8,155 bases of DNA from Pseudorhodobacter antarcticus (GTDB taxonomy: Bacteria; Pseudomonadota; Alphaproteobacteria; Rhodobacterales; Rhodobacteraceae), in NCBI GenBank assembly GCA_945897655.1, contig CAMDHB010000144.1, positions 1 through 8,155 of the forward strand. The letters run 5' to 3'. The stretch's first letter is position 1; each line of letters begins with the position of its first letter. A program made the translations under genes and the position numbers. Under the pieces are notes generated by a model, which made no database searches, was not told the DNA's origin, and saw only the letters and a list, made by a program, of their open reading frames with translations. This document shows positions 1 to 6,103 of the stretch, one piece after another.

Positions 1-8
1 ACACCCTC

Positions 9-320
9 TCAAACCTCGACATCAAAGACAAAAATCCCCTCAGCCCCACCCTCCATCGCCGCCACCAACCGGGCCCCTGCGGCCTGATGTGCGGGGTGGA
101 TCAGATAGGCATCCCTGACTGCGATATCCCGGAAATCAAACCAGAACAGGTCCGAAAACCCCCTCACCACCGGCAGCTCAATGGAGACATTCTGAAAGCT
201 TCTGAAGCCCAAAATCCCGTCGATATGCTGCCCCAAATCCTCCAGCGCCCGGTAAAGCACGTCCTTCTCCGCCGCCGAAGTGCCAGCCTTGAACCGCAGC
301 GCCACAATAAGCCGGATCAA
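9..320 (-). CDS. Dabb-domain (stress-responsive A/B barrel) protein
   Basis: A 103-residue protein resembling the Dabb family of small dimeric alpha+beta barrels. The N-terminal strand (MIRLIVALRFKAGTS), a central D-G-I-L-G-F segment (residues 34-39) and the HPAHQ motif at residues 75-79 before the final hydrophobic strand (IFVFDVEV) all fit, and the length is normal for a single-domain member. The start is TTG at 318-320. It is supported by AAAGGA about 9 nt upstream, buried in the last codons of the hydratase gene, and by the family's usual MIR-type N-terminus. It is the last visible gene of the operon, 3 nt after the hydratase stop. Most Dabb proteins have no assigned reaction; a few are cyclases or other small enzymes acting on polyketide-like substrates. 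A role on an acyl-CoA or acid intermediate is inferred from context only. Family call is fairly sure, function unknown. Confidence 0.82.
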   Translation of the reverse strand: MIRLIVALRFKAGTSAAEKDVLYRALEDLGQHIDGILGFRSFQNVSIELPVVRGFSDLFWFDFRDIAVRDAYLIHPAHQAAGARLVAAMEGGAEGIFVFDVEV

Positions 321-323
321 CTT

Positions 324-1100
324 TCAGTCCTTTCCCCCAAAGCGGGGTTTACGTTTCTCAGTGAAGGCCGCCAACCCCTCGGCTAGTTCCGTCGACCCCG
401 CAGCAATGGCCCCGGCCAGCGATTCCAGAACCCTCTCCCGTTCCTCTCCCTCAGCGGCGTTGATCAGCATCTTCGTCAACTCCGACGCCCGCGCCCCCTT
501 GGACAGCACCCGCTCAGCCACCTGCTCCGCCGCCGCCATCCCCTCACCGCTGGCGACGACCTGATCAACCAAACCCAGAGCCAGCGCCTGCTCGGCCGTG
601 AACACCTCGCCAAACAAGGCCATGCGCCGCACCACCTGCGCCCCAAACCGCCTGACCGCCCGCTGCGTGCCAGACCAACCGGCGATGATTCCGAGCCCCG
701 TCTCCGGCTGACCGATCTTCACATGCGCCTCGGCGATCCTAAGGTCCGCACAGGCCGCCAGTTCCAACCCGCCCCCCAGGGCGTGCCCGTTCAGCACCGC
801 AATCAGAGGCTGCCTCAACCGGGCCAGCGCATCAAACGCCGCATGCCCATCCCGCACCCAATGCCTGCCAAACGCCTCGGCCCCGCTCTCCCGCCAGGCT
901 GCGATATCTCCGCCAGCACAGAAGGCCTTTCCTTCCCCGGTCAGGATCACAACCCGCGCTTCAGACCGTTCAATCTGCCGACACAGCGGAACCAAAGCAT
1001 CCACCATCGCCGCATCCAGCGCATTCAACTTTTCGGCCCGCCGGATCGTCAGCCGCGCGACAAACCCATCCAGGACCAGTTCCAACCTTGGGTCCGTCAC
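324..1100 (-). CDS. Enoyl-CoA hydratase/isomerase family protein (crotonase)
   Basis: A 258-residue crotonase-superfamily protein of normal length. The oxyanion-hole regions are visible as CAGGD (61-65) and NGHALGGGLELAACAD (104-119). Both glutamates that catalyse water addition in true enoyl-CoA hydratases appear present: E113 in GGGLE and E133 in GQPE. The C-terminus EGLAAFTEKRKPRF is also typical. The likely reaction is hydration of a 2-enoyl-CoA to 3-hydroxyacyl-CoA in the cytoplasm, though the family also holds isomerases and hydrolases and the acyl chain cannot be told. The start is GTG at 1098-1100, overlapping the TGA stop of the upstream CoA-transferase gene (GTGA), so the two are probably translationally coupled. 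The Dabb gene follows after 3 nt. It should be transcribed from the promoter ahead of the CoA transferase. Confidence 0.93.
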   Translation of the reverse strand: MTDPRLELVLDGFVARLTIRRAEKLNALDAAMVDALVPLCRQIERSEARVVILTGEGKAFCAGGDIAAWRESGAEAFGRHWVRDGHAAFDALARLRQPLIAVLNGHALGGGLELAACADLRIAEAHVKIGQPETGLGIIAGWSGTQRAVRRFGAQVVRRMALFGEVFTAEQALALGLVDQVVASGEGMAAAEQVAERVLSKGARASELTKMLINAAEGEERERVLESLAGAIAAGSTELAEGLAAFTEKRKPRFGGKD

Positions 1101-2668
1101 AGTGCCAACCCCATCAGTCCGGGCTGAAACAGCGCGGCATCCATAACCTTGACCTCAGGCGCCACCCGCAGCGGTGTGGCCGCCTGATCAAGGATGTCCC
1201 GCTTGATATCCAAGCCCGCCGCAACCTCGGTGATGACCAAGCCATCCTCGGCCAGCCGGATCACACAACGTTCGGTCACATAGGTGATGTCCTGGCCCTG
1301 CGCCCGCGCCCGAAGCCCGGAAAAGCTGACTTGATCCACCTTGGGCACGAACTTGGCAATCCTGCCTTCTTTCTCGATTACCAGCCGACCGTCCGACAAC
1401 GCCATTTTGGCCCCGGCGTTGAAAGTGCCCGAGAACACGATCTTCCGCGCCCGGGCCGTGATGTCGACAAACCCACCTGCCCCCGCCGTCCGATGCGGCG
1501 TCGCTGAAAGACGTGATACGTTGACCGATCCATCTGCGTCGATTTCAAGGAAGGACAACAACGAACAGTCAAACCCGCCCGCCTGAAAATAGCAGAACTG
1601 ATGGGGTGAGGCGACAAAAGCCTCGGCGTTGGATGCGCAGCCGAACTTGAAATCCAGGAGTGGTATCCCCCCAACAGCCCCCTGCTCGATCACCCAGGTC
1701 ACTGCGCCGTGCCTGCCCTCTTCCAACAAAACACGCGGTACGTTGGCCGAGATCCCAAAGCCGATATTGACCGCCCAGCCCGCCTGCAATTCCTGCGAGA
1801 CCCGACGAGCGATAACTTTGGAAACGTTGAAATCGGGGGTCGTAAAGGTCGACAGCGGCCGGAAAAGCTCACCCGAAATCGCCGGATCATAAGGTGTGGC
1901 GGTGGTCTGCAACTGCTCGGGCGCCTCGACGATGATGTCCACCAAAATGCCGGGCACTCGCACGTCATGCGGTCGCAGACTGCCACGTTCGGCGATACGC
2001 TTGACCTGCGCGATGACCAAGCCGCCGGAATTGCGGGCGGCCAGGGCCATCTCCATCGCGCCCAGAGTAGCTCCTTCATGTTCATAGGTCAGGTTGCCAT
2101 TCTCATCCGCCGTGGTGGCGCGTATGATTGCCACATCGGGGTGCAGCGGCGGGAAGTGCAGCCAATCCTCGCCAGCAAAGTCCACACGCTTGACCAACGG
2201 CACCTTGCGAGCGCTGCCGTTCATGGCGCAGCCTTCTTGATCGGGGTCAACAAAGGTCTGCATGCCCACCTTGGTCAGCACGCCTGGCCGCTTGGCTGCG
2301 CCCTCGCGCAGCATATCGAAAACGATACCGGAAGGGACGTTATAGGCCTCAACCTCTTCCTTGACGATCATTTGCCAGATCAGCGGCGGCGCTGCATTGG
2401 TCGGGCCTGACGGATAAGACCCGCCGATGATCCGACGCAGCATGCCGGGTCGTGCGATGTGGTCGACACCCAGTGTCCCGAACATATCCCCTGCTGCGAT
2501 CGGGTGGATCGAGGTCAGGTTACGCGGATGTCCCTCAGCCTCAAACCGCTGGCCCAGGGCGTGAAGCACCGCATCTGGGCAGCCCAGACCGGAGGACGAA
2601 TTGACCGCAACCATCGCGCCATCGGCAATCAGCGATACAGCCTGCGCGGCAGTTCTGACCTTGGACAT
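1097..2668 (-). CDS. Acyl-CoA:acetate/3-ketoacid (propionate-type) CoA-transferase, YdiF family
   Basis: A 523-residue family I CoA transferase with the alpha and beta halves fused, as in E. coli YdiF and propionate CoA-transferases. The N-terminal half carries a Gly-rich CoA-site segment (SSSGLGCPDAVL) and a GTFVDP-like stretch (MQTFVDPDQEG). The C-terminal half has the catalytic E-x-G-x-x-G-G motif as EQGAVGG, with the nucleophilic glutamate at about residue 328. The C-terminus ITERCV/DILDQ-like region also matches the family (YVTERCVIRLAEDG, LDIKRDILDQ). It would move CoA between acyl-CoA and a free acid in the cytoplasm, activating an acid without ATP; the substrate is unknown. ATG at 2666-2668 is preferred because GGAAG lies 8 nt upstream and family proteins begin close to here. 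An in-frame ATG at 2681-2683 would add five residues. It is first in the operon, with a convincing promoter and palindrome upstream. Confidence 0.92.
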   Translation of the reverse strand: MSKVRTAAQAVSLIADGAMVAVNSSSGLGCPDAVLHALGQRFEAEGHPRNLTSIHPIAAGDMFGTLGVDHIARPGMLRRIIGGSYPSGPTNAAPPLIWQMIVKEEVEAYNVPSGIVFDMLREGAAKRPGVLTKVGMQTFVDPDQEGCAMNGSARKVPLVKRVDFAGEDWLHFPPLHPDVAIIRATTADENGNLTYEHEGATLGAMEMALAARNSGGLVIAQVKRIAERGSLRPHDVRVPGILVDIIVEAPEQLQTTATPYDPAISGELFRPLSTFTTPDFNVSKVIARRVSQELQAGWAVNIGFGISANVPRVLLEEGRHGAVTWVIEQGAVGGIPLLDFKFGCASNAEAFVASPHQFCYFQAGGFDCSLLSFLEIDADGSVNVSRLSATPHRTAGAGGFVDITARARKIVFSGTFNAGAKMALSDGRLVIEKEGRIAKFVPKVDQVSFSGLRARAQGQDITYVTERCVIRLAEDGLVITEVAAGLDIKRDILDQAATPLRVAPEVKVMDAALFQPGLMGLAL

Positions 2669-2705
2669 CGGGTTCACTTCCATTCTCTGTTGCGCCCTAA
2701 GTAAC

Positions 2706-2715
2706 TAACCGGTTA
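2706..2715. promoter_or_regulatory. Perfect 10-bp palindrome TAACCGGTTA, candidate repressor operator
   Basis: TAACCGGTTA equals its own reverse complement. It lies 2 bp downstream of the -10 box of the minus-strand promoter, so it would cover the transcription start of the CoA-transferase operon, and it is upstream of the divergent aldo/keto reductase. Such placement is typical of a repressor operator. The TetR-family protein encoded at 5362-6012 is the only regulator in the window and is the inferred ligand. A second overlapping symmetry, TAAC-6-GTTA, spans 2702-2715. Confidence 0.5.
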
Positions 2716-2717
2716 TC

Positions 2718-2747
2718 ATAATACCCATGACGTGCCGGTGCGATCAA
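2718..2747 (-). promoter_or_regulatory. Sigma-70-like promoter for the CoA-transferase operon
   Basis: On the minus strand TTGATC (2742-2747) serves as the -35 box and TATTAT (2718-2723) as the -10 box, separated by 18 bp. The -10 box matches TATAAT at five of six positions and the -35 box matches TTGACA at four of six. Transcription would begin near 2711, inside the TAACCGGTTA palindrome, about 40 nt before the chosen start codon. Confidence 0.5.
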
Positions 2748-2788
2748 GGGGTTTCTCCCCGCCGCCGGCCAATGGCACAGGAGGGGAC

Positions 2789-3607
2789 ATGAATATCTGC
2801 TTTCAGAAAACGCACCAACGGGCTTTTGGCACGTTTCCCCTGAAGGGCGAGGCCTTGATTGCTGCCATTCTGTCGGCGGCCGAGGTGGGCTACCGCGCCT
2901 TTGATACCGCCCAGATGTACGGGAATGAGGCTGACACTGGCGCGGCCCTTGCCGCCACGGGCCTGCCGCGTACCGAGTTGTGCCTGACCACCAAAGTTCA
3001 CCCAAACAACTATACCGAAGCTCGCTTCCTGCCTTCGGTTGAGGAAAGCCTGAAGGCGTTAGGGCTGACACAGGTTGATCTTCTGCTTCTACATTGGCCG
3101 CCCATCGGTGGTGATGTGGCCCCGCCGCTGCGCCTTCTGCAAACGGCGCTCGACCGGGGTTTGACGCGAAACATCGGCGTGTCGAACTTCACAGTGCAGA
3201 TGATGCGCGACGCGAAAACGGTGGTGGATGCGCCGTTGGTCACCAATCAAGTGGAGTTTCACCCCCTGCTCGATCAAGACAAACTGCTGGAGGCCACTGC
3301 GGAAACCGGCATTCCGCTTTCGTCTTTTTCATCGGTCGCGCGGGGTGAGGTTTTCAAGCATCCAATCTTTGCAGAGATTGGAAAGGATTATGACAAATCC
3401 GCAGCCCAAGTTGTCCTGCGCTGGATCCTGCAAAAGGGGGTTGCCGTCAACACGATGTCAACCAACCCCGACAACATCCGCGCCAACTTTGACATCATGG
3501 ATTTCACCCTGTCCTCGGTCGATATGGCCCGTATCGACGCGATGAGGAAGGTCGGGTTCCGTGTGGTCCGCAAGGGGGCAGTGCCGTGGACGCCTGACTG
3601 GGATTGA
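2789..3607 (+). CDS. Aldo/keto reductase, DkgB (2,5-diketo-D-gluconate reductase B)-like
   Basis: A 272-residue NAD(P)H-dependent aldo/keto reductase, the usual length for small bacterial AKRs. The N-terminal FGTFPLKG, the FDTAQMYGNE motif and the TTKVH and LLLLHWP segments supply the catalytic tetrad D39, Y44, K69 and H102. NIGVSNF (128-134) and NQVEFHP (153-159) follow in the expected order, and the C-terminal VPWTPDWD resembles the APEWD end of DkgB. It would reduce an aldehyde or ketone to an alcohol, or the reverse, in the cytoplasm. The phosphate-binding IPKS motif is replaced by NTMS, and the usual downstream arginine position is N229, so NADPH preference is uncertain. ATG at 2789 has a strong Shine-Dalgarno (GGAGGGG) just upstream; a longer frame from 2732 has none. 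It is divergent from the CoA-transferase operon and ends flush against the GMC gene. Confidence 0.93.
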   Translation: MNICFQKTHQRAFGTFPLKGEALIAAILSAAEVGYRAFDTAQMYGNEADTGAALAATGLPRTELCLTTKVHPNNYTEARFLPSVEESLKALGLTQVDLLLLHWPPIGGDVAPPLRLLQTALDRGLTRNIGVSNFTVQMMRDAKTVVDAPLVTNQVEFHPLLDQDKLLEATAETGIPLSSFSSVARGEVFKHPIFAEIGKDYDKSAAQVVLRWILQKGVAVNTMSTNPDNIRANFDIMDFTLSSVDMARIDAMRKVGFRVVRKGAVPWTPDWD

Positions 3608-5203
3608 TCAGGCGTTGCCACGGATCAGGTCAGCGGCTTTTTCGCCGATCATGATGGTAGGCGCGTTGGTGTTGGACCCGATCAGGCTGGGCATCACCGA
3701 ACTGTCGCAAATCCGCAGACCGTCCAGACCCCGCACCCGCAACTGAGGGTCCACCACCGCCATCTCGTCCTGACCCATGCGGCAACTGCTGACCGGATGG
3801 TAGGAGGTTCGACCGTATTGCCTTGCAAAGGCCTCGAATTCTGTCTGCGTGCGGACGGTGTGGTCGGGATAACGGATTTCGCGGATGTATTTCGCCAGCG
3901 ATGGTTGGCTGAAAATCTCGCGGCTGGTTTTCACGCCTTCAACCGAAATGCGCAGGTCATCAGGTTCAGCCAGGAAATTCGGGTCTACCAGCGGCATCGC
4001 CCGAGGATCGGCCGAGCGCAAGGTGATCGAGCCCCTGCTTTTGGGCCGCAGGGTATAGGAGTTCAGGGTGACCCCAGAGGACCCCTTTGGCACAGATGGA
4101 ACCCCCGCTTCGGCCCCGGCCCCGCACAGGAAATGAAACTGCAAATCTGGCGTGGAAGCGTTCTTGTCGGCATACCAAAAAGCCCCACCTTCGACGACAT
4201 TCGAGGTGACGGGGCCCGATTTGAACAGTGTGTACTCAATCCCCGCCCACAGCATCCAGTGCAGCTTGTTGTAACGGTCCAGCGATTCATGACCTTTCAA
4301 CTCAGCCACGATGTCGATCCCGAAATGGTCCGTAAGGTTTTGGCCAACCCCTGGCAAGTCTTGCACCACGTCAATCCCGTGGCTTTGCAGATGCGCAGCA
4401 GGGCCAACCCCGGACAGCAGCATCAACTTCGGTGTCCCGATGGCGCCTGAGGTGATGATCACTTCACTTTCGGCGCGGATTATCTCGGTCGTGCCACCGC
4501 TAGCATAGTCCACCCCAACCGCCCGAGAGCCTTCAAACCGGATGCGCAGCACCAGTCCGCCTGTGATCACAGTCAGGTTGGGCCGATGCAGCGCAGGACG
4601 CAGATAGCCAACCGCTGCCGAACAGCGGCGGTTGTTACGGGTGGTGGTCTGGTAGATGCCTGCACCCGCCTGTGCCGCACCGTTGAAATCGGGATTGTAG
4701 GGGATGCCCAGTTCCTGACAGCTTTGCACAAAGGCCAGCGAGGTTGGGTTCGGGTCGGGCACATTGGATACGCCCAAAGGCCCATCGGTGCCATGCCAGT
4801 CACCCGACAGGATCGTGTTGCCTTCAGACCGAAGGAAGTACTTCTGAATGTCCTTGAACCCCCATCCCGTCGCCCCCTCATCCGCCCAACGATCATAATC
4901 GGCTGGCACGCCACGCGTGAAAATCTCTGCGTTGATTGAGGAGCCACCGCCAAGAACGCGGGCCTGCGCATAAGGAATTTCGCGATTGTTTGCGTGCTTT
5001 TGGGGTGTGGTGGTCAGCCCCCAGGTCATTGGCCCAGTGGTCATTTTGGCAAATCCCACCGGTACATGGATCAATGGGTTGGTGTCACGCCCACCCGCCT
5101 CGATCAGGCAGACCTTGGTGGCGGGATTCTCGCTCAGACGCGCGGCCAAAACACAGCCTGCCGATCCGCCGCCAACGATCACATAGTCAAAGCCCCTGGC
5201 CAT
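3608..5203 (-). CDS. GMC-family FAD-dependent alcohol dehydrogenase/oxidase (choline dehydrogenase-like)
   Basis: A 531-residue GMC oxidoreductase, close to the usual length of about 530-560. The FAD Rossmann motif VIVGGGSAG starts near residue 8. GMC signature 1 (ARVLGGGSSIN through ADYD) covers about 81-104, and signature 2 (SGAIGTPKLMLLSGVG) about 252-267. The catalytic pair is H469 in SYHPVSSCRMG and N513 in GSNTNAPTIMIGEKAADL. It should oxidise a primary alcohol to an aldehyde or further. BetA-like sequence does not fix the substrate, since polyethylene glycol and aliphatic alcohol dehydrogenases look similar, and no choline-pathway partner is nearby. There is no signal peptide, so it is probably cytoplasmic. 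ATG at 5201-5203 is chosen over an in-frame TTG at 5219-5221 because GGA lies 7 nt upstream and the protein then begins near the FAD motif. It is divergent from the TetR gene. Confidence 0.93.
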   Translation of the reverse strand: MARGFDYVIVGGGSAGCVLAARLSENPATKVCLIEAGGRDTNPLIHVPVGFAKMTTGPMTWGLTTTPQKHANNREIPYAQARVLGGGSSINAEIFTRGVPADYDRWADEGATGWGFKDIQKYFLRSEGNTILSGDWHGTDGPLGVSNVPDPNPTSLAFVQSCQELGIPYNPDFNGAAQAGAGIYQTTTRNNRRCSAAVGYLRPALHRPNLTVITGGLVLRIRFEGSRAVGVDYASGGTTEIIRAESEVIITSGAIGTPKLMLLSGVGPAAHLQSHGIDVVQDLPGVGQNLTDHFGIDIVAELKGHESLDRYNKLHWMLWAGIEYTLFKSGPVTSNVVEGGAFWYADKNASTPDLQFHFLCGAGAEAGVPSVPKGSSGVTLNSYTLRPKSRGSITLRSADPRAMPLVDPNFLAEPDDLRISVEGVKTSREIFSQPSLAKYIREIRYPDHTVRTQTEFEAFARQYGRTSYHPVSSCRMGQDEMAVVDPQLRVRGLDGLRICDSSVMPSLIGSNTNAPTIMIGEKAADLIRGNA

Positions 5204-5239
5204 AGCGCAATCCAATTCCAACCCGATTTCTGCACCATC

Positions 5240-5269
5240 TGGTTACTTTTCTGCGCCCCACCTCGTCAA
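5240..5269 (-). promoter_or_regulatory. Possible promoter of the GMC gene with TAACC operator-like site
   Basis: On the minus strand TTGACG (5264-5269) is a good -35 box (five of six). Eighteen base pairs downstream is TAACCA (5240-5245), a poor -10 box but part of TAACCAGATGGT, which shares TAACC and rough dyad symmetry (ACCA-2-TGGT, 5234-5243) with the palindrome at 2706-2715. This would let the same regulator control both promoters. The -10 assignment is weak. Confidence 0.3.
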
Positions 5270-5300
5270 GCGGTTTTGGCGGGTGAAAATCCGAACTGCT

Positions 5301-5330
5301 TTGACCTTGGGCAAAACACCTGTGTAAGAC
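5301..5330 (+). promoter_or_regulatory. Possible promoter of the TetR-family regulator gene
   Basis: TTGACC (5301-5306, five of six against TTGACA) is followed after 18 bp by TAAGAC (5325-5330, three of six against TATAAT). A transcript starting near 5338 would leave a short leader of about 25 nt before the TTG start at 5362. The -35 box is convincing, the -10 box is not. Confidence 0.35.
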
Positions 5331-5361
5331 TTGCGGACATACCGCGACCAAAGGATTGCCC

Positions 5362-6012
5362 TTGACCGACCCCGCTGACCCGACTGAACCCAAGACCCGG
5401 ACCCGCGACGCCGGCGCAACCAAGGCGCGTATCCTGGAGGCGGCCAAGCGCGAGTTTGCCAAGAATGGTCTGGCGGGTGCCCGTGTTGACGTGATCGCCG
5501 AAAAGGCCAAGGCGAACAAGCGGATGATCTATCACTACTTTGGCAGCAAAGAGGTGTTGTTCCAGACAACCCTGGAAAACGCCTATATCGACATTCGCAC
5601 GGCCGAACAGAAACTGAACCTTGGCCATCTGGAACCCGCTGCCGCCTTGGAACGGTTGGTGCGGTTCACCTGGGAATACTACCTGAAGAATCCTGAGTTC
5701 ATCACTTTGGTGAACAGCGAGAACTTGCACCGCGCCAAGCATGTGAAAAAATCCGATGTCCTGCAAACCTACAGCCGCCGATTTGTGGCGATGGTGAATG
5801 AGATCCTGGTGAGAGGGGTCGAGACAGGGGTGTTTCGTCCGGGCGTGGACCCGGTCCAGTTGAACATCACAATCGCAGCGATTGGATACTACTACCTGAC
5901 CAACCGTTTCACAGGATCCATCCTGTTTGAAAAGGACATGATGGCGAAACAGGCGTTGGACGAACGCCTGCGCTTCAACATCGAAACCATCCTGCGGTTG
6001 GTCGCGGCCTGA
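5362..6012 (+). CDS. TetR/AcrR-family transcriptional regulator
   Basis: A 216-residue TetR-type regulator. The N-terminal helix-turn-helix domain spans about residues 20-67: ATKARILEAAKREFAKNGL, then RVDVIAEKAKANKRMIYHYFGSKEVLF, with the family's hallmark YHYFGSKE. The C-terminal ligand and dimer domain (about 90-216) includes LVNSENLHR, resembling regulators such as NicS, though I cannot name the ligand. A TTG start at 5362 is chosen because AAGGA (5351-5355) lies exactly 6 nt upstream. An in-frame TTG at 5356 directly abuts that site and is unlikely. The gene is divergent from the GMC oxidoreductase and 91 bp ahead of the flavin monooxygenase. Like most TetR proteins it is probably a repressor of neighbouring genes and of itself, relieved by a pathway substrate or acyl-CoA. 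That role is inferred. Confidence 0.93.
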   Translation: MTDPADPTEPKTRTRDAGATKARILEAAKREFAKNGLAGARVDVIAEKAKANKRMIYHYFGSKEVLFQTTLENAYIDIRTAEQKLNLGHLEPAAALERLVRFTWEYYLKNPEFITLVNSENLHRAKHVKKSDVLQTYSRRFVAMVNEILVRGVETGVFRPGVDPVQLNITIAAIGYYYLTNRFTGSILFEKDMMAKQALDERLRFNIETILRLVAA

Positions 6013-6025
6013 GGCGTGCATTTTC

Positions 6026-6040
6026 GCAGGTTCGCCCTGC
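6026..6040. repeat. Small inverted repeat GCAGG-5-CCTGC between the TetR and monooxygenase genes
   Basis: GCAGG and CCTGC flank a 5-nt loop starting 14 bp after the TetR stop codon. A run of four T follows only about ten bases later, so this is at best a weak attenuator or hairpin rather than a clear terminator. The intergenic region (6013-6103) shows no strong -10/-35 pair, so the monooxygenase may be read through from the TetR promoter. Confidence 0.2.
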
Positions 6041-6103
6041 CGCGTTGCACCTTTTCCATGAACATCAAACTGCTTATCTGGACGACGATAAAGGAGACCG
6101 CAC

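Noticed and set aside
1709..2410. A 233-residue plus-strand open frame inside the CoA-transferase gene
   Set aside because: It is antisense to a well-supported enzyme gene, has no ribosome site worth noting and no family-like motif.
2732..2788. A longer AKR reading from ATG-like start at 2732
   Set aside because: The extra 19 residues are Pro/Gly/Arg-rich, do not fit the family N-terminus and would overlap the minus-strand promoter, while ATG at 2789 has a strong ribosome site.
3608..5203. Assigning the GMC gene as betA (choline dehydrogenase)
   Set aside because: The motifs are shared by the whole GMC family, and no betaine aldehyde dehydrogenase, BetI-specific context or choline transporter is present in the window.
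6026..6053. GCAGG-5-CCTGC hairpin followed by TTTT as a TetR terminator
   Set aside because: The stem is only 5 bp and the T-run is ten bases away, so it does not meet the usual form of an intrinsic terminator; it is kept only as a weak repeat.
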